Below are positions 1 to 5,234 of a stretch of 5,234 bases of DNA, piece by piece. The DNA comes from Jatrophihabitans sp. (lineage in GTDB: Bacteria; Actinomycetota; Actinomycetes; Mycobacteriales; Jatrophihabitantaceae): NCBI GenBank assembly GCA_004299665.1, contig SCQZ01000271.1, positions 1 to 5,234 of the forward strand, given 5' to 3'. A program made the position numbers and the translations under genes. The notes below the pieces were generated by a model. That model was not told the origin of the DNA, made no database searches, and saw only the letters and a list, made by a program, of their open reading frames with translations. How positions within the stretch are numbered: the stretch's first letter is position 1; every line of letters starts with the position of its first letter.

Positions 1-1049
1 GCGGCGAGCGTCGAGAGCACCGTGCCGGCGAACGCCTCGTGGATCTCGAAGAAGTCGAAGTCGGCGAAGGTCAGCTTGTTGCGCTGCAGCAGCCGCGGCA
101 CCGCGTACGCCGGGGCCATCAGCAGGCCGTCGTACTTGCGGTCGCCGTGGACGTAGTCGACGGCCGCGCTCTCGCCGTCGACGACATGCGCCAGCACCGG
201 CAGGTGGCGCTCGGCCGCCCATTCGTCGCTGGCGAGCAGCACGGTGGAGGCGCCGTCGGACAGCGGCGTCGAGTTGCCGGCTGTCATCGTCGCCGCGTCG
301 CCGAGCTGCTTGCCGAACACCGGGGCAAGGGTGGCCAGCTTCTCCGTCGACGAGTCCGGGCGCAGGTTCTGGTCGCGGGTCAGGCCGAGGAACGGGGTGA
401 GCAGGTCGTCGAAGAACCCGCGCTCGTAGGCGGCCGCGAGGTTGCGGTGCGACGCCGCGGCGAGTTCGTCCTGCGCCTCGCGCGTGATGCCCCACTCGGC
501 GGTCGTGATCGCCTGGTGCTCCCCCATCGACAGCCCGGTGCGCGGTTCGGCGTTCTGCGGGATCCTCGGCACGATCTGTCCGGGCCGCAGCCCGGCCAGC
601 GCCTTGAGCCGGCCCGGCACCGACCGGGCGCGGTTCGCGGCGAGCAGCACCTGCCGCAGGTCCTCGTTCACCTCGATCGGGGCGTCCGACGTCGTGTCCA
701 CGCCGCCTGCGACGCCGCACTCGATCTGCCCGAGGGCGATCTTGTTCGAGACGAGGATCGCCGCCTCCAGCCCGGTACCGCACGCCTGCTGGACGTCGTA
801 GGCGGGCGTGTCCGCCGACAGCCGCGAGCCCAGCACGCACTCGCGCGTGAGGTTGAAGTCCCTGCTGTGCTTGAGGACCGCGCCCGCGACGACCTCGCCG
901 AGTCGCGCGCCCTGCAGGCCGAACCGGGCGACGAGCCCGTCGAGCGCGGCCGTGAGCATGTCCTGGTTGGACGCGTGCGAGTACGGGCCGTTCGAGCGGG
1001 CGAACGGGATGCGGTTGCCGCCGACGACGGCGGCGTGACGGGTAGCCAT
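1..1049 (-). CDS. fadA2: Acetyl-CoA C-acyltransferase (thiolase), FadA2/FadI type, 3' end outside window
   Basis: Thiolase that cleaves 3-ketoacyl-CoA with CoA to acetyl-CoA and a shortened acyl-CoA, the last step of beta-oxidation, in the cytosol. 349 residues are visible from ATG at 1049. The nucleophilic Cys90 lies in QQACGTG; SMGEH is at 174-178; the thiolase loop GNSTPLSDGAS is at 258-268; the catalytic His337 lies in EIHEAF. The N-terminus opens directly into the first strand (AAVVGGNRIPFARS), which supports this start. The family runs to roughly 440 residues, so about 90 are missing, including the second active-site Cys and the GHP motif. From memory the sequence resembles mycobacterial FadA2 (SRDFNLTRECVLGS, GGVDTTSD, PRTGLSMGEH, NLRPDSS) and the E. 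coli FadI/trifunctional-beta branch. It diverges from the tetR gene across about 31 bp, with no Shine-Dalgarno and a -10 hexamer 7 nt before ATG, so it is probably leaderless. Thiolase identity is near certain; the subgroup symbol is less so. Confidence 0.93.
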   Translation of the reverse strand, partial: MATRHAAVVGGNRIPFARSNGPYSHASNQDMLTAALDGLVARFGLQGARLGEVVAGAVLKHSRDFNLTRECVLGSRLSADTPAYDVQQACGTGLEAAILVSNKIALGQIECGVAGGVDTTSDAPIEVNEDLRQVLLAANRARSVPGRLKALAGLRPGQIVPRIPQNAEPRTGLSMGEHQAITTAEWGITREAQDELAAASHRNLAAAYERGFFDDLLTPFLGLTRDQNLRPDSSTEKLATLAPVFGKQLGDAATMTAGNSTPLSDGASTVLLASDEWAAERHLPVLAHVVDGESAAVDYVHGDRKYDGLLMAPAYAVPRLLQRNKLTFADFDFFEIHEAFAGTVLSTLA

Positions 1050-1056
1050 GCGCCCC

Positions 1057-1062
1057 AGAGTA
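1057..1062 (-). promoter_or_regulatory. -10 hexamer for leaderless thiolase transcript
   Basis: Read on the minus strand this is TACTCT, matching the actinobacterial TANNNT -10 pattern. It is followed by 7 nt (GGGGCGC) and then the thiolase ATG. That distance puts the transcription start at or next to the A of the ATG, as in leaderless actinobacterial mRNAs. No clear -35 is visible. The call rests on motif and spacing only. Confidence 0.5.
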
Positions 1063-1070
1063 TCCGTTAC
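1060..1070. promoter_or_regulatory. Candidate TetR operator between divergent promoters
   Basis: GTATCCGTTAC is an 11-bp near-palindrome: arms GTAtC and GtTAC around a central C, with one mismatched pair. It overlaps the last three bases of the leftward -10 and the first three of the rightward -10. TetR-family regulators commonly bind a palindrome in the gap beside their own gene, so occupancy here would block both promoters. The element is shorter than typical TetR operators (15 bp or more), so it may be only the core of the site or chance. Confidence 0.35.
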
Positions 1071-1073
1071 CGT
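1068..1073 (+). promoter_or_regulatory. -10 hexamer for leaderless tetR-oxidase transcript
   Basis: TACCGT matches TANNNT and is followed by 7 nt (GAGTAGC) and then GTG at 1081. This mirrors the geometry on the other strand. It favours GTG 1081 as the tetR start, since GTG 1072 would lie inside the -10 hexamer. No clear -35 is visible. Confidence 0.45.
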
Positions 1074-1080
1074 GAGTAGC

Positions 1081-1746
1081 GTGAAAATCGACGTGGGCGA
1101 GAACACGGGCGGCGCCGAATCCGCTCACGGGCCCGGCCGCGCCGACGGGCGGCGCACCCGGTGGGACGCGCACCGCAGCGCCCGCCGCGCAGAGCTGATC
1201 GACGCCGCGGTGGCCGCGATCGCCAGGCGCGGACCGGACGTCGGCCTCGAGGAGATCGCCGCGCTGGCCGGTACGCGCAAGGCCGTGCTGTATCGCTACT
1301 TCGCCGACAAGAGCGACCTGTGGCGCGCCGCGAGCTCCCGGGTCGTCGGCCACGTGGTCGCCGCGCTGCGCGAGGTCGCCGAGGGCGACCCGTCGCCCGA
1401 GCAGCTGTTCCGCGCGAGCGTGGATGCCTACCTGGGCCTGCTGGAGGCGCATCCGCGGCTCTACCGGTTCGTGGCGGCGCACCCCGAGATCGACACCGAG
1501 GCCGGGCCCGCCCCCTTTCGGCGGGTGCTGGCCGACGTGATCGCCGACCAGACCGCGGCGCACCTCGCCGCCGCCGGCCTCGACCCCGGCCTCGCCCGCC
1601 CGTGGGCCGACGGTGTCGTCGGATTCCTGGACGCCGCCAGCCAGTGGTGGCTCGACGCGCCGCGACGGATCGACCGCGCCCAGCTGGCCTCCTACCTGTC
1701 CGGGTTGTTGTGGGGAGGGGCCGCAGGGGTATATCGGGGCGCGTGA
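1081..1746 (+). CDS. TetR/AcrR-family transcriptional regulator
   Basis: DNA-binding one-component repressor, 221 residues from GTG 1081. A charged N-terminal tail leads into helix 1 (RRAELIDAAVAAIARRG, about 35-51). The helix-turn-helix follows at about 56-75, with the TetR signature LEEIAALAGTRKAVLYRYFADKSDL; the YRYF and K/DL positions are typical. The rest is an all-helical ligand-binding and dimerisation domain with aromatic residues near the end (FLDAASQWWLD) that could line a pocket. Alternative starts are GTG 1072 and ATG 1048, the latter overlapping the thiolase start codon; none has a good Shine-Dalgarno. I chose 1081 from the promoter spacing. Its stop overlaps the oxidase start (GTGA), so the two are probably co-transcribed and translationally coupled. 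Context suggests it represses this fatty-acid module and responds to an acyl-CoA; the ligand is inference. Confidence 0.88.
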   Translation: MKIDVGENTGGAESAHGPGRADGRRTRWDAHRSARRAELIDAAVAAIARRGPDVGLEEIAALAGTRKAVLYRYFADKSDLWRAASSRVVGHVVAALREVAEGDPSPEQLFRASVDAYLGLLEAHPRLYRFVAAHPEIDTEAGPAPFRRVLADVIADQTAAHLAAAGLDPGLARPWADGVVGFLDAASQWWLDAPRRIDRAQLASYLSGLLWGGAAGVYRGA

Positions 1747-3665
1747 GCTCCCCCACCGCCCTCGCGCTGCGCGCCCACCTGGACGGGCGCTGGCGGCCGC
1801 GGCGCGAGGCGGCCCGCGCACTGGCGGCCGACCCGCGGTTCCAGGTGCGCCTGGCCGGCCGCAGCGTGGACGAACAGCGCACCATCGTGCTCGACCAACT
1901 CCACCTGCTCGCCGACCTCGGATTCACCCGCGCCGGGTTCCCGGCGGCGCAGGGCGGCGAGGACGACCTCGGCGGCTTCGTCGCCGGCTTCGAGATGCTC
2001 GCGATGGGGGACCTGTCCCTGCTGGTCAAGGTCGGCGTGCAGTTCGGCCTGTTCGGCGGCGCGATCCTGAACCTCGGCACGGCGCCTCATCACGAGCGCT
2101 ACCTCGCCGACGTCATGGCCGCCCGGCTACTGGGCTGCTTCGCCATGACCGAGCACGGCCGCGGCTCGGACGTCGCCTCCCTGCGCACCACCGCCACGTT
2201 CTCGCCGCGGACCGGCGAGTTCGTGATCCGCACGCCCGACGACGACGCGAGCAAGGACTACATCGGCAACGCCGGGTGCCACGGACGGCTGGCCGTCGTC
2301 TTCGCGCAACTGCTGACGGCCGGTCAGGAGCGCGGCGTGCACGCCTTCCTCGTCCCGATCCGGGACGCGGGCGGCGGCCTGTGCGACGGCGTCCGCATCC
2401 GCGACGACGGTGTCAAGGGTGGCCTGGACGGCGTCGACAACGGCCGGATCTGGTTCGACGACGTGCGCATCCCACGCGAGAACCTGCTCAACCGGTTCGG
2501 CGACGTTGCGGCGGACGGCAGCTACAGCACCCCGATCGAGAGCCCGTCGCGGCGCTTCTTCACCATGCTCGGCACGCTGGTCCAGGGACGGGTGAGCGTG
2601 GCCGGCGCCGCCGTCAGCGCCACCGAGGTCGCCCTGACGATCGCGGTCCGCTACGGCGAGCGGCGCACGCAGTTCACCGCCCCCGACGGCTCGCCGATCG
2701 CGGTGCTGGACTACCTGACCCATCAGCGCCGGCTGCTGCCGGCGCTGGCCCGCACGTACGCGATGCACTTCGCGCAGGGTCAACTGCTCGAGCGGCTGGT
2801 CGACACCCCTTTCGACGACGACGAGGGCCGGCGCCAGATCGAGGCGCACGCCGCCGGGCTGAAGGCGACGGCGACCTGGCACGCGCTGCACACCGTCCAG
2901 GCCTGCCGGGAGGCCTGCGGCGGCGCGGGCTACATGGCCGAGAACCGGCTCACCCGGATGCGTGCCGACGTCGACGTGTTCACGACCTTCGAGGGCGACA
3001 ACACGGTGCTGCTGGAGTTGCTGGCCAAGGAGCTGCTCACCGGGTTCCGCGATCACCTCGGCGACCTGGACGCCCTGGGCACCGCCCGGTTCGTGGCCGA
3101 CCAGGCGGCCGAGGCGATCGCCGAAAAGGTCGGGGCCTGGCGGTGGCTGCAGCGGCTGCGTGATGTCACCCCCTCCCCGAGCGAGGACGGCAGCATCGCC
3201 GACCACGACTGGCAGCTGATGATGTTCGCGTGGCGGGCGCGACACGTGCTCGAATCGCTGGCCCGACGGCTGCGAAGGGCGGCGGACACGGACGACCCCC
3301 GCGAGCAGTTCGCGATCTTCAACGCGGCCCAGGACCACCTGCTCGCGGCGGCGCGCGCCCACATGGACGAGTTGTTGCTGGAGGCGTTCGTCAACGGGAT
3401 CGACGCGATGGCCGACGGCCCGCCGCGGGACCTGCTGATCCGGGTGAGCGACCTGTTCGCGATCTCGACGCTGGAGGCCGAACGCGGGTGGTTCGCCGAG
3501 CACGGCCGGCTGACCGCGGCACGCAGCAAGCAACTCGTCGCCGCCGTCAACGAGTTGTGTGCCGAACTGCGCCCGCACGCGCGCACGCTGGTCGACGCCT
3601 TCGGCGTTCCGGCAGCGGCGCTGGACGTGCCGCTGCTGGCGCCGGTGGTTGCCCCGACGCCCTGA
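1743..3665 (+). CDS. Acyl-CoA oxidase/dehydrogenase family flavoprotein (ACOX-like)
   Basis: FAD enzyme that oxidises acyl-CoA to trans-2-enoyl-CoA, the first step of beta-oxidation. It has 640 residues from GTG 1743, far longer than ordinary acyl-CoA dehydrogenases (about 380-400) and near peroxisomal acyl-CoA oxidases (about 660). Visible in order: helical N-domain (1-130); FAD/substrate motif TEHGRGSD at 136-143; a beta-domain with FVIRTP and the oxidase-like HAFLVPIRD; DNGRIWFDDVRIPRENLLNR near 233-252; RRTQF near 307-311; ACGGAGY at 391-397; TFEGDNTV with candidate catalytic base Glu417. A second C-terminal helical domain (about 430-640) is characteristic of ACOX. The start overlaps the tetR stop as GTGA, with only a weak G-rich Shine-Dalgarno, so translation probably depends on coupling. 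No membrane segment or signal peptide is seen. If it is an oxidase it passes electrons to O2 and makes H2O2; if a dehydrogenase, to ETF. The sequence alone does not settle this. Confidence 0.9.
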   Translation: MSSPTALALRAHLDGRWRPRREAARALAADPRFQVRLAGRSVDEQRTIVLDQLHLLADLGFTRAGFPAAQGGEDDLGGFVAGFEMLAMGDLSLLVKVGVQFGLFGGAILNLGTAPHHERYLADVMAARLLGCFAMTEHGRGSDVASLRTTATFSPRTGEFVIRTPDDDASKDYIGNAGCHGRLAVVFAQLLTAGQERGVHAFLVPIRDAGGGLCDGVRIRDDGVKGGLDGVDNGRIWFDDVRIPRENLLNRFGDVAADGSYSTPIESPSRRFFTMLGTLVQGRVSVAGAAVSATEVALTIAVRYGERRTQFTAPDGSPIAVLDYLTHQRRLLPALARTYAMHFAQGQLLERLVDTPFDDDEGRRQIEAHAAGLKATATWHALHTVQACREACGGAGYMAENRLTRMRADVDVFTTFEGDNTVLLELLAKELLTGFRDHLGDLDALGTARFVADQAAEAIAEKVGAWRWLQRLRDVTPSPSEDGSIADHDWQLMMFAWRARHVLESLARRLRRAADTDDPREQFAIFNAAQDHLLAAARAHMDELLLEAFVNGIDAMADGPPRDLLIRVSDLFAISTLEAERGWFAEHGRLTAARSKQLVAAVNELCAELRPHARTLVDAFGVPAAALDVPLLAPVVAPTP

Positions 3666-3703
3666 GGCTGCCGCCGGCGGCCCGCCATCACACCTGTCGC
3701 GAT

Positions 3704-3724
3704 GATGTATCGTGTTGATACATC
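3704..3724. promoter_or_regulatory. Perfect inverted repeat, likely PadR operator
   Basis: Arms GATGTATC (3704-3711) and GATACATC (3717-3724) are perfect reverse complements around the 5-bp spacer GTGTT. The element is AT-rich in otherwise very GC-rich DNA and ends 23 bp before the padR start. PadR-family operators typically carry ATGT...ACAT half-sites, present here (ATGT 3705-3708, ACAT 3720-3723). Its position in the gap directly before a PadR gene suggests autorepression of padR-ino1. Confidence 0.7.
3708..3713 (+). promoter_or_regulatory. Possible -10 hexamer of the padR-ino1 promoter
   Basis: TATCGT fits TANNNT and lies in the left arm and spacer of the inverted repeat. Transcription would begin near 3720, giving a leader of roughly 27 nt that contains a G-rich ribosome-binding stretch (AGGGGCGGGA, 3735-3744). 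No convincing -35 is visible. Overlap with the operator would let PadR block RNA polymerase directly. Confidence 0.35.
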
Positions 3725-3747
3725 GAATCGAGATAGGGGCGGGACGG

Positions 3748-4314
3748 GTGCTGGAGATTGCCGTTCTCGGGCTTCTCAACGAGAGTCCCATGCACGGCTA
3801 CGAGTTGCGCAAACGGCTGGCCGGGCTGCTCGGCACGCTGCGCGCCTTCTCCTACGGCTCGCTCTACCCGACCCTGCGGCGGCTGTCCGAGGCGGGGTGG
3901 ATCTCCGAGGAGGAGCCGCTGGACCTGCCGTCCGGGCCGCCGCGCTCGCGTCGGGGCAAGCGGGTCTACCGGCTCACCGCCGAGGGCAAGGAGCACCTGG
4001 CCGACCTGCTCTCGGACGTCGGGCCGGAGGCCTTCGACGACGAGAACTTCGGGGCCCGGCTGGCCTTCTTCGCGCAGACGCGGTCCGACGTCCGGCTGCA
4101 GGTGCTCGAGGGGCGCCGCCGCCGGGTCGAGGAGAAGCGGGACGGCATGCGCAGCGCGCTTGCCCGCACCGGTGAACGGCTGGACCGCTACACCGCCGAA
4201 CTGCACCGGCACGGCCTGGAGTCGGTGGACCGCGAGGTCCGCTGGCTCACCGAACTGATCGAGTCAGAACGCACCAACGCACCGCACAAAACCAACACGA
4301 AGGAGGAGCCCTGA
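3748..4314 (+). CDS. PadR-family transcriptional regulator upstream of ino1
   Basis: Winged-helix repressor of 188 residues. The start GTG 3748 gives the canonical PadR opening LEIAVLGLLNESPMHGYEL. An in-frame GTG at 3712 would lie inside the operator and add 12 atypical residues, so I rejected it. The recognition helix region is YGSLYPTLRRLSEAGWI (36-52). The wing carries basic residues and the family's YRLTAEG (74-80). Residues about 112-175 form charged helices suited to the PadR dimerisation arm. The tail (175-188, RTNAPHKTNTKEEP) is polar and probably disordered. It lies 82 bp after the oxidase gene and overlaps the ino1 start by one base, so padR and ino1 form an operon. I recall the same pair in M. 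tuberculosis (Rv0047c-Rv0046c), and the N-terminus resembles Rv0047c. Likely role: autoregulation and control of inositol phosphate synthesis. The effector is unknown. Confidence 0.93.
   Translation: MLEIAVLGLLNESPMHGYELRKRLAGLLGTLRAFSYGSLYPTLRRLSEAGWISEEEPLDLPSGPPRSRRGKRVYRLTAEGKEHLADLLSDVGPEAFDDENFGARLAFFAQTRSDVRLQVLEGRRRRVEEKRDGMRSALARTGERLDRYTAELHRHGLESVDREVRWLTELIESERTNAPHKTNTKEEP
4300..4306 (+). promoter_or_regulatory. Strong ribosome binding site for ino1
   Basis: AAGGAGG, closely complementary to the 16S rRNA 3' end, stands 7 nt before the ino1 ATG at 4314. It is encoded within the last codons of padR. It is much stronger than any other ribosome binding site in the window and fixes the ino1 start, suggesting Ino1 is made in excess of PadR from the shared mRNA. 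Confidence 0.85.
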
Positions 4315-5234
4315 TGGGTTCGAACAGCAAGGCCGGCGCCATCAGGGTCGCCATCGTCGGTGTGGGCAACTGCGCCAGTTCGCTGGTGCAGGGCGTCCAC
4401 TTCTACCGGGACGCCGACCCGGCCGGCAAGGTCCCGGGGCTGATGCACGTCGAGTTCGGTCCGTACCACGTGCGCGACATCGAGTTCGTCGCCGCGTTCG
4501 ACGTCGACGCCAAGAAGGTCGGACTGGACCTGTCCCAGGCGATCAACGCCAGCGAGAACAACACCATCAAGATCTGCGACGTCCCGCAGCTGGACGTCCC
4601 GGTCCTGCGCGGCCCCACGCATGACGGCCTGGGCAAGTACTACCGCGAGACGATCACCGAGTCCGACGAGGAGCCGGTGGACGTCGTGCGGGTGCTCACC
4701 GACAAGAAGGTCGACGTGCTGATCTCCTACCTGCCGGTGGGCTCCGAGGTCGCCGACAAGTTCTACGCGCAGTGCGCCCTCGACGCGAAGGTCGCCTTCG
4801 TCAACGCGCTGCCGGTCTTCATCGCCTCGGACCCGGAGTGGGCCCAGAAGTTCACCGACGCCGGCGTGCCGATCGTCGGTGACGACATCAAGTCGCAGGT
4901 GGGCGCCACCATCACCCACCGTGTGCTCACCAAGCTGTTCGAGGACCGCGGCGTGGAGGTGCAGCGCACCTACCAGCTCAACGTCGGCGGCAACATGGAC
5001 TTCAAGAACATGCTCGAGCGCGACCGCCTCGAGTCGAAGAAGATCTCCAAGACGCAGTCGGTCACCTCGCAGGTCCCCGACCGCGACCTCGGCGCCCGCA
5101 ACGTGCACATCGGCCCGTCGGACTACGTCGCGTGGCTGGACGACCGCAAGTGGGCGTTCATCCGCCTGGAGGGCAAGACCTTCGGCGACGTGCCGCTGAA
5201 CCTGGAGTACAAGCTCGAGGTCTGGGACTCCCCG
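4314..5234 (+). CDS. ino1: Inositol-1-phosphate synthase, 3' end outside window
   Basis: NAD-dependent cyclisation of glucose 6-phosphate to myo-inositol 1-phosphate, in the cytosol. In actinobacteria this feeds phosphatidylinositol and its mannosides, and mycothiol. 307 residues are visible from ATG 4314; the mycobacterial enzyme has 367, so about 60 are missing. The N-terminal Rossmann fold shows GVGNCASS (16-23) binding NAD. Family blocks follow: FGPYHVRD, AAFDVDAKKVG, SENNTIKI, SYLPVGSE, NALPVFIASDP, VGDDIKSQVGATITHR, NVGGNMDF, ERLESKKISKTQ-like, HIGPSDYVAWLDDRKWA and PLNLEYKLEVWDSP. Lys279 in DDRKWA aligns, by my recollection, with active-site Lys284 of the M. tuberculosis enzyme. The N-terminal tail before the Rossmann strand is short (about 9 residues, MGSNSKAGA). 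The gene has a strong Shine-Dalgarno and is the second gene of the padR-ino1 operon. Identity is essentially certain. Confidence 0.98.
   Translation, partial: MGSNSKAGAIRVAIVGVGNCASSLVQGVHFYRDADPAGKVPGLMHVEFGPYHVRDIEFVAAFDVDAKKVGLDLSQAINASENNTIKICDVPQLDVPVLRGPTHDGLGKYYRETITESDEEPVDVVRVLTDKKVDVLISYLPVGSEVADKFYAQCALDAKVAFVNALPVFIASDPEWAQKFTDAGVPIVGDDIKSQVGATITHRVLTKLFEDRGVEVQRTYQLNVGGNMDFKNMLERDRLESKKISKTQSVTSQVPDRDLGARNVHIGPSDYVAWLDDRKWAFIRLEGKTFGDVPLNLEYKLEVWDSP

Noticed and set aside
39..1079. 346-codon open frame on the plus strand opposite the thiolase
   Set aside because: Composition is Arg/Val/Gly-rich without any domain, and it is the antisense shadow of a thiolase with intact catalytic motifs. 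Long antisense frames are expected at this GC content.
1161..1742. Upstream extension of the oxidase frame through tetR
   Set aside because: The frame stays open but is Arg/Ala/Gly noise under a clear TetR coding frame. The conserved oxidase sequence begins after GTG 1743.
3670..3681. GCCGCCGGCGGC palindrome just after the oxidase stop as an intrinsic terminator
   Set aside because: The dyad is perfect but allows only a 4-bp stem with a 4-nt loop and has no following T-run. Such GC palindromes arise by chance at this composition, though a weak terminator role cannot be excluded.
3712..3747. Earlier in-frame GTG start for padR at 3712
   Set aside because: It would begin inside the inverted repeat and add 12 residues not typical of PadR proteins. 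The GTG at 3748 gives the family's usual N-terminus and has a G-rich ribosome-binding stretch before it.
2127..3791. 554-codon open frame on the minus strand opposite the oxidase
   Set aside because: Low-complexity Arg/Val/Gly/Gln composition with no recognisable fold. It spans the oxidase stop, the intergenic gap and the PadR operator, and mirrors the real coding frame.
4188..5108. 306-codon open frame on the minus strand opposite ino1
   Set aside because: It is antisense to highly conserved ino1 blocks, and its Val/Asp/Leu/His repeats reflect the complement of Ino1 codons. No independent start signal is seen.

Overview
The window comes from a high-GC actinobacterium (Actinomycetota). Coding regions use almost only G or C at third positions, GTG starts are common, and the clearest proteins closely match what I remember of mycobacterial FadA2, Rv0047c (PadR family) and Ino1. 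I cannot name a genus. Most of the sequence is ordinary chromosomal metabolism. I see no mobile element, CRISPR array, tRNA or rRNA.

Left part (1-3665): a fatty-acid degradation module arranged around a very short divergent promoter region. A FadA2/FadI-type thiolase reads leftward and runs off the window edge. A TetR-family repressor and a 640-residue acyl-CoA oxidase-type flavoprotein read rightward, joined by a 4-nt GTGA stop/start overlap. Between the two divergent genes lie only about 31 bases. They hold two back-to-back TANNNT -10 hexamers, each followed by exactly 7 nt and then a start codon, which fits leaderless mRNAs in both directions. An 11-bp near-palindrome overlaps both hexamers, so TetR bound at one site could silence both arms. 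The oxidase or dehydrogenase would introduce the first double bond into an acyl-CoA, and the thiolase would perform the final cleavage. The hydratase and hydroxyacyl-CoA dehydrogenase steps are not in the window.

Right part (3666-5234): an inositol module, read rightward. An 82-bp gap carries a perfect 8+8 bp inverted repeat, the likely operator of the PadR-family repressor that follows. The padR stop codon overlaps the ino1 ATG by one base (TGATG), behind a strong AAGGAGG ribosome binding site. Ino1 (inositol-1-phosphate synthase) makes the precursor of phosphatidylinositol and mycothiol in actinobacteria, and it runs off the right edge. The layout suggests an autoregulated padR-ino1 operon, a gene order I recall from M. 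tuberculosis (Rv0047c-Rv0046c).

I find no wholly novel system. The points most worth testing are the symmetric leaderless divergent promoter, the PadR operator controlling inositol synthesis, and whether the large flavoprotein is a true oxidase.
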